From: Alphaproteobacteria bacterium
Lineage (GTDB): Bacteria; Pseudomonadota; Alphaproteobacteria; UBA9219; RFNS01
Assembly: GCA_016124955.1 (NCBI GenBank)
Contig: WGMR01000003.1
Coordinates: 232,676 to 296,675 of the forward strand
Reading direction: 5' to 3'
DNA: 64,000 nucleotides
Below, piece after piece: positions 20,569 to 31,739 of this stretch. The translations under genes and the position numbers were made by a program. The notes below the pieces were generated by a model that saw only the letters and a program-made list of their open reading frames with translations, did not search any database and had not been told where the DNA came from. Numbering within the stretch: position 1 is the first letter of the stretch; every line of letters begins with the position of its first letter.

Positions 20569-20748
20569 TTATTCTTTTTTCCGTCTCTGTCTTTTTGCCA
20601 TATGCGCTTCATCAAGCATCGCGCGTATCCTGACCGCTGCATCGTCGATCGCGAGCGCGAGGCGCGTTATCCGCTCCGCCATACGAAGAAGGATTTCATC
20701 CTCCCCCGGCTTTTCGTATTTATAGTTTTCGATTGATTCCTGGCGCAT
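20569..20748 (-). CDS. small charged protein (59 aa)
   Basis: Read from the minus strand: MRQESIENYKYEKPGEDEIL, then LLRMAERITRLALAIDDAAV and a basic tail ending KRQRRKKE. It is a soluble, helical, highly charged protein of unknown function. The ATG at 20748 has AAGGAA six bases upstream, a good site. Its stop codon abuts the stop of the convergent Crp/Fnr gene with no gap. Confidence 0.55.
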   Translation of the reverse strand: MRQESIENYKYEKPGEDEILLRMAERITRLALAIDDAAVRIRAMLDEAHMAKRQRRKKE

Positions 20749-20843
20749 GGCGTTTCCTTGTTGTCCGCCGCCAATACTCGCCTCCGGCGGTCAACAATGC
20801 CTGAATATTGCGCACACAGACGCATGAAATTCACGCAAGAAAA

Positions 20844-20868
20844 AACCCGGCGGGTACGCCGCCGGGTT
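20844..20868 (-). terminator. rho-independent terminator (minus strand)
   Basis: A 10-bp perfect stem AACCCGGCGG / CCGCCGGGTT with loop GTACG. On the minus strand it is followed by TTTTTT, so it ends the secreted-protein gene at 20890-21246. Confidence 0.85.
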
Positions 20869-20889
20869 TAATCGCGTTATGTTTTGCGC

Positions 20890-21246
20890 TTATTCTTGCG
20901 GCTGGGTTGCAGGTGCCGTTGGCTTGGCCGCGCGGGCTTTCTGCTGCGCTGTCGCCACGGCTTCCTGAGCCTTGTCGGTGATCGTCACGGCCCCTTCCTG
21001 CGCTTGCTGCTGCGCCTGTCCGGCTGCTTGCCCGCCTTGTTCGGCCGCTTCCGCAGCCTGCTCGGTGGCTTCTTCCGTTTGCGGCGCGGCTTCTTCGCGG
21101 GCGAGCTGCGGCGTTGCGATCGCCGCTGCAGCGGCTGAATTTTGCGCACTCGGTTTAAACGGCGTTGCTTGCTGGCCGGTCGCGGCGGCAAAGGCCGGAG
21201 CTGCAATCAGTGAAAGCGCGACGGCGAACATTGCTAGTCTGGTCAT
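20890..21246 (-). CDS. secreted Ala/Gln/Glu-rich protein
   Basis: A 118-residue protein with a clear signal peptide (MTRLAMFAVALSLIAAPAFA, cleavage after AFA) and a low-complexity mature chain rich in Ala, Gln and Glu (EEATEQAAEAAEQGGQAAG). It is probably periplasmic and disordered or coiled, with unknown function. The ATG at 21246 has AGGAG seven bases upstream, so it is chosen over a longer frame starting at 21294. A terminator follows. It is divergent from the DUF2336 gene. Confidence 0.7.
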   Translation of the reverse strand: MTRLAMFAVALSLIAAPAFAAATGQQATPFKPSAQNSAAAAAIATPQLAREEAAPQTEEATEQAAEAAEQGGQAAGQAQQQAQEGAVTITDKAQEAVATAQQKARAAKPTAPATQPQE

Positions 21247-21347
21247 GGAATACTCCTGATGTGGGGAAAAAGAGCAGAAACGATATTTTAGCAATTGATG
21301 ATATGATCAGCAATGCAGGAAGTATTAATAACGGAACTTTGTTGGTT

Positions 21348-22544
21348 ATGCCAAAACCCGTGAACAAGCCTGACGATGTTGCAACGCGGCAAAAGCTCGC
21401 GTGCGATACCGCCACACAGCCGGATATGCTTCTTGTCCTCGCCGACGATGCCGATGCGTCGGTACGCAAGCATGTGGCGGAAAACCCGGCAGCGCCGGTC
21501 AAGGCGCAGGTTCTGCTCGCGCTCGACAAGGAAGAAAATGTGCGCACCGCGCTCGCGGCCCGCGCCGCAAGCCTCGTGCCCAAACTGGCGCAGGCCGGCA
21601 TTACACATGCCGAAGCGCTGGCAACGCATGTGCTCGAACTGCTGGCAATCGATAAGGCATCCAACGTCCGCCAGGCGCTGGCGAGCAGCCTGAAGGATGT
21701 GGCGATGACCCCGGCACATGTTGCGCGCAAACTGGCGGAGGATATCGTGCGCGAAGTTGCACAGCCTATTTTACGTTATTGCCTTGCGCTATCGGATGAC
21801 GATCTCGTTGCCATCATTGCCGGGCGGCCCGATGGCTGGCAGCAGGAAGAAATCGCACAGCGCCCCAAGCTTTCTGAAAAGGTCAGCGACGCGATCATCA
21901 CCAACGGCAACGAAAAAGCCATCGTCACGCTGCTCGATAACAGCGGCGCCGTGATCTCCGAACCATCCCTGTCCCGCTTGGTCGAACAATCGGCCGGCAG
22001 CAAAACGTTGCAGGAACCATTGGCGCGGCGCCCGAAACTGCCGCCAAGGCTTGCGATGCGCATGGTGGAATTTGTCGAGGAAAACGTACTGCTCGCGCTC
22101 CGCCAGCGGCGCGATTACGATGCCGGCACGGCGCAGGATATCATCGAGGTCGTGCGCAGGCGCATTGGCTGGGTCGAAATGGCGAAGGAAGGCGAAAGCG
22201 GCAACACGCGTGCGCGGCGCATGTTTCTTGCAGGCGCGCTCGATGAAACGCAAATCAGCGACGGCATGTCATGGAACGAAGAGGAATTCGTGGTCGCCGG
22301 CCTTGCATGCCTTTCTGCCGTAAAGCCGGAAATCATCCGCGACATTTTCAAATCCCAAAGCCCGCGCGGCATCACGGCGCTGGCGTGGCGCGCCGGGCTC
22401 TCCATGCGTTGCGCCATTCAACTGCAATCGCGCATGGGCAACGTGCCCGCCAACAAGCTGCTGAACGCGCGCGGCGGCACGCAATACCCGCTGACCGAGG
22501 TTGAAATGATCTGGCAGCTCGAATTTTTCGGCGCCAAGGCTTAA
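21348..22544 (+). CDS. DUF2336 domain protein (HEAT-like helical repeats)
   Basis: A 398-residue soluble protein built of short helical pairs (RKHVAENPAAPVKAQVLLAL, EENVRTALAARAASLVPKLA, SNVRQALASSLKDV), the pattern of the alphaproteobacterial DUF2336 family. The function is unestablished; such proteins are suspected scaffolds. The start is uncertain: the frame is open back to 21165, inside the divergent gene. The ATG at 21348 (MPKPVNK) is preferred because upstream residues lack the repeat pattern. Confidence 0.75.
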   Translation: MPKPVNKPDDVATRQKLACDTATQPDMLLVLADDADASVRKHVAENPAAPVKAQVLLALDKEENVRTALAARAASLVPKLAQAGITHAEALATHVLELLAIDKASNVRQALASSLKDVAMTPAHVARKLAEDIVREVAQPILRYCLALSDDDLVAIIAGRPDGWQQEEIAQRPKLSEKVSDAIITNGNEKAIVTLLDNSGAVISEPSLSRLVEQSAGSKTLQEPLARRPKLPPRLAMRMVEFVEENVLLALRQRRDYDAGTAQDIIEVVRRRIGWVEMAKEGESGNTRARRMFLAGALDETQISDGMSWNEEEFVVAGLACLSAVKPEIIRDIFKSQSPRGITALAWRAGLSMRCAIQLQSRMGNVPANKLLNARGGTQYPLTEVEMIWQLEFFGAKA

Positions 22545-23588
<1,044 letters not shown>

Positions 23589-23666
23589 CCGTTCTTCCGG
23601 AGTGCTGCTGATCGCACCAAAGGCAGATGGCAAGCCCAATGGTTTTAGGCCGGGTATAAAACCCCT

Positions 23667-23692
23667 CCCCTTGCCCTCCTTGCCAAAAGGGG
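23667..23692. repeat. GC-rich hairpin in the mdh-sucC spacer
   Basis: CCCCTT (23667-23672) can pair with AAGGGG (23687-23692). There is no U-run, so it is not a normal terminator. The surrounding 170-bp spacer has the look of the short interspersed palindromic elements found between bacterial operon genes, but I see no second copy in the window. Confidence 0.35.
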
Positions 23693-23759
23693 CTACCAAA
23701 GTCCGGTTTTTCGGCGGTGCACAAAGCCGGGATTCGCTGCTCAATAACCAAGGTAAAAC

Positions 23760-24944
23760 ATGAATATTCATGAATATCAGGCCAAAAGCCTTATGAAGAA
23801 ATTTGGCGTCACGGTGCCTGAAGGCATCGTCGCCTATACCGCCGCCGAAGCCGTCGATGCCGCCAAGAAACTGGCGTCCGAAACCGGCACCAAGGTGTGG
23901 GTGGTAAAATCCCAGATTCACGCAGGCGGCCGCGGCAAGGGCGGCGGCGTCAAAGTCGTCAAGACGCTGGATGAAGTGCAGACGGAAGCCAAGCGCATGA
24001 TCGGCATGAAACTGATCACGCACCAGACCGGCCCCGAAGGGCAGGAGGTCAAGCGCGTCTATATTGAACAGGGTTGCGCGATCGCCCGCGAACTTTACCT
24101 CGGCATGCTGGTGGACCGCGCCACGAGCCGCATCACCGTCATGGCCTCAACCGAGGGCGGTATGGAGATCGAGGAGGTTGCGAAAACCCACCCTGAAAAA
24201 ATCCTGAAGATCGCCATAGATCCCGTTTCCGGCCTTCAGCCATTCCATGCACGCAAGGTCGCATTCGGTCTCGGTTTGCAGGGCAAGCAGCTCAACAAGG
24301 CCGTTACCTTTATGCAAGCGATGTACAAGGCCTTCACCAGCCTCGATTGCTCGATCGTCGAAATCAACCCGCTGGTTATCAGCGCCGATGACGATGTCAT
24401 CGCGCTGGATGCCAAGATGGTGTTCGATGACAACGCTCTCTTCCGTCACAAAAATGTGGAAGAAATGCGCGACGAGTCGGAAGAAGATCCGGCTGAGGTC
24501 GAAGCCAGCCGCCACGCGCTTAATTACGTCAAGCTCGATGGCAGCATCGGCTGCATGGTCAACGGCGCAGGCCTCGCGATGGCCACGATGGACATCATCA
24601 AGCTGTATGGCGGCGAACCCGCCAACTTCCTCGATGTCGGGGGCGGTGCAACCAAGGAACGCGTCACCGCGGCCTTCAAGATCATTTTGTCCGATAAAAA
24701 CGTTGAAGGCATCCTCGTGAACATCTTCGGTGGCATCATGCGCTGCGACGTGATCGCGGAAGGCATCGTTGCCGCCGCGAAGGAAGTCAGCCTGCATGTG
24801 CCGCTGGTCGTGCGGCTTGAAGGCACCAACGTCGATCTCGGCAAAAAAATCCTCGCCGAATCCGGCCTTCCCATTGTTTCCGCCGACAACCTCGCCGATG
24901 CGGCTGAAAAAGCCGTGAAAGCCATCAAGAAGGAGGCTGCATAA
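23760..24944 (+). CDS. sucC: succinyl-CoA synthetase beta subunit
   Basis: ADP/GDP-forming succinyl-CoA ligase, beta chain: 394 residues with an ATP-grasp domain ([31 protein letters not shown]), the substrate/phosphate segment VEINPLV, and the C-terminal CoA-ligase-like [17 protein letters not shown]. Its TAA overlaps the sucD ATG by one base (TAATG), which couples the subunits translationally. Confidence 0.97.
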   Translation: MNIHEYQAKSLMKKFGVTVPEGIVAYTAAEAVDAAKKLASETGTKVWVVKSQIHAGGRGKGGGVKVVKTLDEVQTEAKRMIGMKLITHQTGPEGQEVKRVYIEQGCAIARELYLGMLVDRATSRITVMASTEGGMEIEEVAKTHPEKILKIAIDPVSGLQPFHARKVAFGLGLQGKQLNKAVTFMQAMYKAFTSLDCSIVEINPLVISADDDVIALDAKMVFDDNALFRHKNVEEMRDESEEDPAEVEASRHALNYVKLDGSIGCMVNGAGLAMATMDIIKLYGGEPANFLDVGGGATKERVTAAFKIILSDKNVEGILVNIFGGIMRCDVIAEGIVAAAKEVSLHVPLVVRLEGTNVDLGKKILAESGLPIVSADNLADAAEKAVKAIKKEAA

Positions 24945-25819
24945 TGGCCGTCCTCGTCAACAAAAGCACCAAAGTCATCTGTCAGGGCTTCACAGGCTCG
25001 CAGGGCACTTTCCATTCCGAACAGGCGATCGCCTACGGCACCGGCATGGTCGGCGGCGTCACCCCTTCCAAGGGCGGCACCAAGCATCTCGATCTGCCCG
25101 TGTTCGATACCGTGGCGGAAGCCGTACATGTTACGGGCGCCAACGCGAGCGTAATCTACGTTCCGCCGCCCTTCGCGGCCGACGCAATTCTTGAAGCGGT
25201 GGATGCCGAAATCCCGCTGATCGTTTGCATCACGGAAGGCATCCCGGTAATCGATATGGTGACGGTCAAGCGCGCACTGACGGCATCCAAAAGCCGCCTG
25301 ATCGGCCCGAACTGCCCCGGCGTCATCACCCCCGGCGAATGCAAGATCGGCATCATGCCCGGCCACATCCACAAGCGCGGCAAGATCGGTATCGTTTCCC
25401 GCTCCGGTACACTCACCTACGAAGCGGTGGCGCAAACCACGGCGGCGGGCCTTGGTCAATCGACCTGCATCGGTATCGGCGGCGATCCCGTCAACGGCAC
25501 CAACTTCATCGACGCGCTGGAACTGTTCCTGGCGGACGATGAAACGCAGGGCATCATCATGATCGGTGAAATCGGCGGTAGCGCCGAAGAAGAAGCGGCT
25601 GAATTCTTCAAGCTCAGCAAGAAGAAGAAACCCATCGTCGGCTTTATCGCCGGCGTCACGGCGCCTCCGGGCCGCCGCATGGGCCATGCGGGCGCGATTA
25701 TTTCAGGCGGCAAGGGCACGGCAGGCGATAAGATGGACGCCATGCGTTCCGCCGGCTTCAAGGTTGCCGATAGCCCCGCAGCGCTGGGCACGACCATGCA
25801 AAAGGCATTCGCGGCCTAA
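24944..25819 (+). CDS. sucD: succinyl-CoA synthetase alpha subunit
   Basis: Alpha chain carrying the phosphohistidine intermediate. The 291 residues include the CoA-binding Rossmann fold ([18 protein letters not shown]), GPNCPGVI at 121-128, and active His248 in [10 protein letters not shown]. It is coupled to sucC by a one-base overlap. A minus-strand orphan gene follows, so the suc operon is interrupted before sucA. Confidence 0.97.
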   Translation: MAVLVNKSTKVICQGFTGSQGTFHSEQAIAYGTGMVGGVTPSKGGTKHLDLPVFDTVAEAVHVTGANASVIYVPPPFAADAILEAVDAEIPLIVCITEGIPVIDMVTVKRALTASKSRLIGPNCPGVITPGECKIGIMPGHIHKRGKIGIVSRSGTLTYEAVAQTTAAGLGQSTCIGIGGDPVNGTNFIDALELFLADDETQGIIMIGEIGGSAEEEAAEFFKLSKKKKPIVGFIAGVTAPPGRRMGHAGAIISGGKGTAGDKMDAMRSAGFKVADSPAALGTTMQKAFAA

Positions 25820-25828
25820 AATACCGCC

Positions 25829-26479
25829 TTATTCGCCAAACCCGTTCGCAGGTGCCGTCTTGCGGCGCACAAGCGATGTACCTTTCCACAGCCGTTCGCC
25901 CGGCGCGGGCGGCGTGTCCACATGGTATTCCCTGCCCATCATGGCTTGCCGGGCGGCGAAATACTGGCTGCTCCATTGTGAAAGTTCGCCGCTGTCGAAG
26001 CGATCAACAAAGCCCTCGCTGAAGCGCCTCTTGTATTCGGTATTCCCCAACACCCCGAGACCGTTCAATATTCTAAAGGTTGTGTTTGACAAGCCAAATC
26101 TGGTTGCAGCGGTTGTTTCCCTGGGTAGCGCGATCGCGCCCGTTCTTTTGCAGTATGCGCGCATTCCGTCGATGAAATGCGCGAGAACGTTTTCTTCCCC
26201 GGCACGTAATGTCGATAGATCAAGCACGGCAAAATCCCCGACCGGCGTGCTCCGTGGCCCAACATGCCCGAATTCTAGCGGCCTCAACTGGCCCGATGTT
26301 TGTGAGAAATGCGCGGTGGGCGCCAGTTTCTTGGCGGCAATGGTCACGCCCTGAACAACATCGCCTGCCCTGACCTTATTGCCAGAAAGGCCAGCCGCGG
26401 GAACGCTCCGCACCGAACCGCCATCCAGAATATCCTTATGCCCCGCAGAGGCTCGCGGCGTATCCATCAAATAAGGCAT
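25829..26479 (-). CDS. hypothetical protein inserted between sucD and sucA
   Basis: A 216-residue soluble protein (MPYLMDTPRASAGHKDILDG...) with no recognised domain, signal or membrane segment. It has a central segment DFAVLDLSTLRAGEENVLAH and a Trp/Arg-rich C-terminus. It lies on the opposite strand to the suc genes. The ATG at 26479 is chosen; a TTG at 26521 would add 14 basic residues. An A+T-rich intergenic region with a promoter for sucA lies upstream. Confidence 0.6.
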   Translation of the reverse strand: MPYLMDTPRASAGHKDILDGGSVRSVPAAGLSGNKVRAGDVVQGVTIAAKKLAPTAHFSQTSGQLRPLEFGHVGPRSTPVGDFAVLDLSTLRAGEENVLAHFIDGMRAYCKRTGAIALPRETTAATRFGLSNTTFRILNGLGVLGNTEYKRRFSEGFVDRFDSGELSQWSSQYFAARQAMMGREYHVDTPPAPGERLWKGTSLVRRKTAPANGFGE

Positions 26480-26603
26480 GCAAATTCGCTTTTTGGCTTG
26501 GTGTGAATTGCTGCGGCGCAACCGTACATGAGATGATATGTGTTTTAAAGCTATAATCAGCTAAAGGGCGGGCTTGGTTAACCAATTAAATCAAATAGAT
26601 AGG

Positions 26604-26631
26604 GTGACAATTGAGTATAGCTTATTAATAT
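26604..26631 (+). promoter_or_regulatory. predicted sigma-70-type promoter of sucAB
   Basis: GTGACA (26604-26609), a 16-base spacer and TAATAT (26626-26631) in an A+T-rich region about 95 bp before the sucA start. The -35 differs from TTGACA at the first base, and the spacing and -10 equal those of the small-RNA promoter. It would allow sucAB to be transcribed independently of sucCD. Confidence 0.45.
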
Positions 26632-26726
26632 TTTTTGCTAACCATTGACCCATAATTGCAGTATGTATTGTTTATCAACTCTTACCCCATCTCCCGTAGG
26701 CCGCTCGAAGCGTGCAGAAGGCATCC

Positions 26727-29636
26727 ATGTCTCTCTACGAATCATCTTTCCTCACCGGCGCCAATGCCGATTTTATCGCCGATCTCTATGTCCGATATTT
26801 GCAAAACCCCGGCAGCGTCGATGCAAGCTGGGCCGCATTCTTTGCCGATCTGAAAGACGACCCGGCCTCCCTGAACAGCGAACGCCGCGGCGCATCATGG
26901 ACCCCGGCAGCGCCGGTTGAAAAAACCGCCGCCAACGGTCAGGCGGCCGGCAACGGGCAAATCGTTGCCATGCCCACGACAGTACCAGTGCCGCAACAAG
27001 GCACAGGCGCACCCGAAGAAGTGCTGACCGCCACGCGCGACAGTGTTCGCGCCTTGATGATGGTGCGCGCCTATCGCATCATCGGCCATCTGCAGGCGAA
27101 CCTCGATCCGCTCGGCATCATCCCGAAACCCTACGTCGCCGATCTTGATCCCGCGCATTACGGCTTCGGCGATGCCGATATGGACCGCCGCATCTTTATC
27201 GATGGCGTTCTTGGCCTGCAACACGCCACGCTACGGCAAATCCTGGATATCGTGCAGCGCACATATTCAGGCAATATCGGCGTTGAATTCATGCACATCC
27301 AGAGCCAGGAAGAAAAATACTGGATCCAGGAACGCACCGAAAACGTCAATTATAAGACCCGCTACAACAAGGACGACAAGCTGTTCTTGCTCCAGCGTCT
27401 TGTCGCTGCCGAAGGGTTCGAAAGATTCTGCCAGACAAAATTCGTCGGCACCAAGCGCTTCGGCGTCGAGGGCGGCGAAGCCATGATCGCCGCGCTCGAA
27501 ATTATTTTACGCCGCGGCGCGCGCGAAGGGCTGAAGGAAGCCGTGTTCGGCATGGCGCATCGCGGCCGCCTCAATGTGCTTACCAACATTCTCGGCAAGC
27601 CCTTTACAACCATGTTCGCCGAATTCCAGGGCATGGCCGCCTATCCGGATAGCGTGATGGGCTCGGGCGACGTCAAATACCATCTCGGCACCTCGACCGA
27701 CCGCGAATTTGATGGCCGCAGAGTCCATCTGACGCTGAACGCCAACCCATCCCACCTTGAATTCGTGAACCCCGTGGTGGTTGGCCGCGTGCGTGCCAAG
27801 CAACAGCAATATTCCGGGCAGGTTGATGTGCTGCCCGAAGCGCGCAACCAGGTTTGCGGCATCCTGATCCATGGCGATGCGGCTTTCGCCGGGCAAGGCG
27901 TTGTTCCGGAAACGCTGATGCTTTCGGAGCTAAAGGGCTACCGCACCGGCGGCACGATCCATTTCGTGATCAACAACCAGATCGGCTTTACCACCACGCC
28001 GCAATATTCCCGCTCGGGCGTTTATTGCACCGACGTCGCGAAAATGGTGCAAGCGCCGATTTTCCACGTGAACGGCGACGATGTCGAAGCCGTGGCGCAT
28101 GTGTCGCGCCTCGCGATCGAATACCGCCAGAAATTCCATCACGACGTGGTGGTCGATATGGTTTGCTACCGCCGCCATGGCCATAACGAAAGCGACGAAC
28201 CGGCATTCACGCAGCCGATCATGTACAGCGCGATCCGCCGGCACCCGACAACGCTGGAAATCTACATCAAGCAACTGCTCGATGAAGGCAGCTTTACGCA
28301 GGCAGAAATTGACGAAGTTACCGGCGCCTTCAATAAAAGAATGGAGGATGCTTACGAAAAATCGAAAGCCGTTGAGTTCAAGAAGGCCGATTGGCTTGAA
28401 GGCCAATGGTCCGGCCTGCAACAGGCTTCGGGGCAAGACCGCGAAGGCACCACGGCGGTTGATTTGGAAACGTTGCGCGAAACCGGGTTCGCCATCGCCA
28501 CGCCGCGGGAAAAGGATTTCGCCGCAAACCCCAAAATCGTCAGGCAGCTCGAAGCCAAGCGGCAAATGATCGAAAACGGCGAAGGAATCGATTGGGCGAC
28601 CGCCGAAGCGCTTGCCTTCGGCACACTGCTGCTTGAAAACACGCCTGTGCGGCTTTCGGGGCAGGATTGCGGCCGCGGCACCTTCTCGCAGCGCCATTCC
28701 GTGCTTTACGACCAGAATAACGAAGCGCGCTTCCAGCCGCTGAACAATATCCGGCCCGGCAAGCAGGCGATCTATGAAGTACACGATAGTCCGCTGTCGG
28801 AATGCGCCGTGCTCGGTTTCGATTACGGTTTTTCTCTGGCCGAACCGAACGCGCTCGTTTGCTGGGAAGGCCAGTTCGGCGATTTCGTGAACGGCGCACA
28901 GGTCATCATCGATCAATTCATCTGTTCGTCCGAAGCCAAGTGGCTACGCATGTCGGGCATCGTGCTTTTGTTGCCGCACGGCTATGAGGGCCAGGGGCCG
29001 GAACACAGCTCGGCCCGGCCCGAACGATTCCTGCAGATGAGCGCCGAGGATAACTGGCAGGTCGCGAACTGCAGCACGCCCGCAAATTATTTCCACGCGC
29101 TACGCCGGCAGATCCGCCGTAACTTCCGCAAGCCGCTGATTTTGATGACGCCGAAATCGCTGCTGCGCCATAAAATGTGCGTATCGAAGCTCGAAGACTT
29201 CGGGCCGGGCACCAGCTTCCAGCGCGCGATCCCGGAAACCGCGACCGACATGGCGCCCGATGCCAAGGTGCGCCGCGTCGTTCTGTGTTCAGGCAAGGTC
29301 TATTACGATTTGCTGCAGGCACGCGAGGAAAAACAGATCAAGGATGTTGCCATCCTGCGGCTCGAGCAGCTCTACCCCTTCCCCACCGATATTCTGGGCA
29401 AGGAACTGGCCCGCTACGCCAAGGCGGATGTCGTCTGGTGCCAGGAAGAACCGCGCAATCAGGGCGGCTGGACCTTCGCTGACCGCCTGATCGAAGATAC
29501 GCTCAGCGGCATCAACCATAACACCCGCCGCCCGCTTTATGCCGGTCGTCCGGCATCGGCCGCGCCTGCCACGGGGGCGCTAAAGCGCCATACGCTGGAA
29601 CAGGCAAAACTGATCGAGGATGCGCTGAACGGCTAA
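26727..29636 (+). CDS. sucA: 2-oxoglutarate dehydrogenase E1 component
   Basis: Thiamine-diphosphate enzyme that decarboxylates 2-oxoglutarate in the TCA cycle. The 969 residues begin [20 protein letters not shown], the usual E1o N-terminal E2-binding segment, and include [44 protein letters not shown] and [15 protein letters not shown]. The ATG at 26727 has AGAAGG upstream and is preferred to a GTG five codons earlier. It is followed by sucB after 70 bp. Confidence 0.97.
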   Translation: MSLYESSFLTGANADFIADLYVRYLQNPGSVDASWAAFFADLKDDPASLNSERRGASWTPAAPVEKTAANGQAAGNGQIVAMPTTVPVPQQGTGAPEEVLTATRDSVRALMMVRAYRIIGHLQANLDPLGIIPKPYVADLDPAHYGFGDADMDRRIFIDGVLGLQHATLRQILDIVQRTYSGNIGVEFMHIQSQEEKYWIQERTENVNYKTRYNKDDKLFLLQRLVAAEGFERFCQTKFVGTKRFGVEGGEAMIAALEIILRRGAREGLKEAVFGMAHRGRLNVLTNILGKPFTTMFAEFQGMAAYPDSVMGSGDVKYHLGTSTDREFDGRRVHLTLNANPSHLEFVNPVVVGRVRAKQQQYSGQVDVLPEARNQVCGILIHGDAAFAGQGVVPETLMLSELKGYRTGGTIHFVINNQIGFTTTPQYSRSGVYCTDVAKMVQAPIFHVNGDDVEAVAHVSRLAIEYRQKFHHDVVVDMVCYRRHGHNESDEPAFTQPIMYSAIRRHPTTLEIYIKQLLDEGSFTQAEIDEVTGAFNKRMEDAYEKSKAVEFKKADWLEGQWSGLQQASGQDREGTTAVDLETLRETGFAIATPREKDFAANPKIVRQLEAKRQMIENGEGIDWATAEALAFGTLLLENTPVRLSGQDCGRGTFSQRHSVLYDQNNEARFQPLNNIRPGKQAIYEVHDSPLSECAVLGFDYGFSLAEPNALVCWEGQFGDFVNGAQVIIDQFICSSEAKWLRMSGIVLLLPHGYEGQGPEHSSARPERFLQMSAEDNWQVANCSTPANYFHALRRQIRRNFRKPLILMTPKSLLRHKMCVSKLEDFGPGTSFQRAIPETATDMAPDAKVRRVVLCSGKVYYDLLQAREEKQIKDVAILRLEQLYPFPTDILGKELARYAKADVVWCQEEPRNQGGWTFADRLIEDTLSGINHNTRRPLYAGRPASAAPATGALKRHTLEQAKLIEDALNG

Positions 29637-29706
29637 ACCGCTGTGCCGTTTACAAAATGCCGTAATAGACGTAAAAGATTATGCAAATCAGGGAGCCAAG
29701 CACGTA

Positions 29707-30942
29707 ATGCCGACCGAAATCATTGTCCCCACAATGGGCGAATCCGTTACCGAGGCCACCGTCGCCAAATGGTTGAAGAACGTCGGCGATGCCGTCAAGA
29801 TTGATGAACCGCTGGTTGAGCTTGAAACCGACAAGGTCACGCTTGAAGTCAACGCGACCGCCGCGGGCGTCATCAGCGAAATCAAGGTACCACAAGGCGG
29901 CAACGTGGCCGTTGGCTCCGTGCTCGGCACCATCGGCGAAGGTGGCGCGGCTGCTGCTGCCCCCGCGGCACCGAAACCCGCCGCCCAGCCCGAACCCGCG
30001 AAACAGCAGGCACCCGCCGCCGCGCCCAAGGCCGAAGAACGCCCGGCGGTTATGCCTGCCGCGCGCAAGATGGCGGAAGAACGCGGACTCAACCCCTACA
30101 ACATCCCCGGCACCGGCCTTGGCGGTCGCGTGACGAAGGAAGATGTCATCAACCAGCAGGCGCAGCCGCAAGCTGCCGCCCCCGCATTAAGCCCTGCACC
30201 CGCCCCGGCGGCGCCGAAGGCTCCGGGCGCTCGCACGCGCGCCGAGCGGGAAGAACGCGTCCGCATGACCCGCCTGCGCCAGCGTATCGCCCAGCGCCTG
30301 AAGGAAGCCCAGAACACGGCGGCGATGCTGACGACCTTCAACGAAATCGACATGGCCAACGTGATGGCCCTGCGCGGGCTGCACAAGGATGCGTTCGAAA
30401 AGAAGCATGGCGTCAAGCTCGGCTTCATGAGCTTCTTCATCAAGGCCTGTATCGTCGCCCTGAAGGAACTGCCGGCCGTGAATGCGGAAATTGAGGGCGA
30501 AGACCTTGTCTATAAGAACTATTACGATATCGGCGTTGCCGTCGGTACCCCACAAGGCCTTGTCGTGCCCGTGATCCGCGATGCGGATGCCATGAGCTTC
30601 GCCGATGTGGAAAAGACCATCGGCACGCTTGGTAAAAAGGCCAAGGACGGCAAGCTAAGCATGGACGAGCTGACCGGCGGCACCTTCACCATCACCAACG
30701 GCGGCATCTATGGTTCGCTGATGAGCACGCCGATTTTAAACCCGCCACAATCCGGCATTCTCGGCATGCACTCCATCAAGAAGCGCCCGGTCGAAGTTGA
30801 CGGCAAGATCGAGATCCGCCCCATGATGTATGTGGCGCTTTCCTACGATCATCGCATCATCGATGGCCGCGAAGCCGTGACGTTCCTCGTGCGCGTCAAG
30901 GAATGCATCGAAAACCCTGAACGCATCCTGCTGGACGTATAG
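29707..30942 (+). CDS. sucB: dihydrolipoyllysine-residue succinyltransferase (E2 of 2-oxoglutarate dehydrogenase)
   Basis: Transfers the succinyl group from lipoate to CoA. The 411 residues contain a lipoyl domain with Lys43 in [10 protein letters not shown], a Pro/Ala-rich linker ([19 protein letters not shown]), a peripheral-subunit-binding domain ([20 protein letters not shown]), a second linker, and the catalytic domain with His382 and Asp386 in [12 protein letters not shown]. The E3 gene lpdA is not adjacent: about 4.9 kb of other genes lie between. Confidence 0.97.
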   Translation: MPTEIIVPTMGESVTEATVAKWLKNVGDAVKIDEPLVELETDKVTLEVNATAAGVISEIKVPQGGNVAVGSVLGTIGEGGAAAAAPAAPKPAAQPEPAKQQAPAAAPKAEERPAVMPAARKMAEERGLNPYNIPGTGLGGRVTKEDVINQQAQPQAAAPALSPAPAPAAPKAPGARTRAEREERVRMTRLRQRIAQRLKEAQNTAAMLTTFNEIDMANVMALRGLHKDAFEKKHGVKLGFMSFFIKACIVALKELPAVNAEIEGEDLVYKNYYDIGVAVGTPQGLVVPVIRDADAMSFADVEKTIGTLGKKAKDGKLSMDELTGGTFTITNGGIYGSLMSTPILNPPQSGILGMHSIKKRPVEVDGKIEIRPMMYVALSYDHRIIDGREAVTFLVRVKECIENPERILLDV

Positions 30943-30958
30943 GGGCCAGCCCTTTCGC

Positions 30959-31729
30959 TTATTTAGGCGCGGCTTCCGCCGGCTTGTGCGCAGGCAGGAC
31001 GGCCTGCGGATTTGCGTTCATGTAATACACAGCCGCCCCAGAAACAAAGAACAGACAGGCGGCAGCCACAAAGAAGGGATTTAACGCAAGTACGCCGCTA
31101 ACCAGATTGGCCGCCGTCGCACCCAGCAAAATTCTGGCCGCTCTGGTCGAAAGCTGCCCCGCCTTCTGTTCATGCCTGTCCCTTTGCTCGCCTGCCGGCC
31201 CTTCTGCCTGTGCAGCATGGTGGAAAGATCGCGCTGCACTAAAGCATCCCCCCGCAATAACACTTCCGAGCATGAACTGCGCCATAAGGCCGGGCAAAAG
31301 CAGGGCCGGTGCGCCACCAAGAACCGCCAGTGCGGCATTGACCGCCAAGGCGGCGCCATTGAATGCAAGGGCATAGTACGCGATCTTCGGCGCATTGGGC
31401 ACCTTGACCCCAAGCGTTAAAGCGCGCGCCCCGCGCCGAAACACTTTGAGCACGCTACTGACGAAACCCTTTTCCTCAGCCCTTTCTTCTTCCTTGGCGG
31501 GATTTGCGAGCATGATGATGTGTGCCGCAAAGGCGATCAGCGCGCCCCCGATAAGAATATGGCTGCCAAAAACAAGCCCGTTCAAAAGATAGCAAAGGTC
31601 GCCAAGGATATTCATCACGGCCGCGGTCGAAATCGGCTGTTCTTTCACAAACGGCAGCTTACGCGCCACGAGCGATTTTGCCGCTTCTTCCTTCGCCAAA
31701 TACCACGCAATAAGGCCCGGTCTGCTCAT
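30959..31729 (-). CDS. multi-pass membrane protein of unknown function
   Basis: 256 residues starting MSRPGLIAWYLAKEEAAKSL. There are about six hydrophobic segments (AVMNILGDLCYLLNGLVFG, ILIGGALIAFAAHIIMLA, YYALAFNGAALAVNAALAVL, ALLLPGLMAQFMLGSVIAGG, ILLGATAANLVSGVLAL, FFVAAACLFFVSGAAVYYM) and a charged loop. The ATG at 31729 with GGTGA upstream is preferred over an upstream frame to 31777, which overlaps the neighbouring gene. It is convergent with sucB and follows the CYTH gene on the same strand. Confidence 0.65.
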   Translation of the reverse strand: MSRPGLIAWYLAKEEAAKSLVARKLPFVKEQPISTAAVMNILGDLCYLLNGLVFGSHILIGGALIAFAAHIIMLANPAKEEERAEEKGFVSSVLKVFRRGARALTLGVKVPNAPKIAYYALAFNGAALAVNAALAVLGGAPALLLPGLMAQFMLGSVIAGGCFSAARSFHHAAQAEGPAGEQRDRHEQKAGQLSTRAARILLGATAANLVSGVLALNPFFVAAACLFFVSGAAVYYMNANPQAVLPAHKPAEAAPK

Positions 31730-31739
31730 GCCGTCACCA

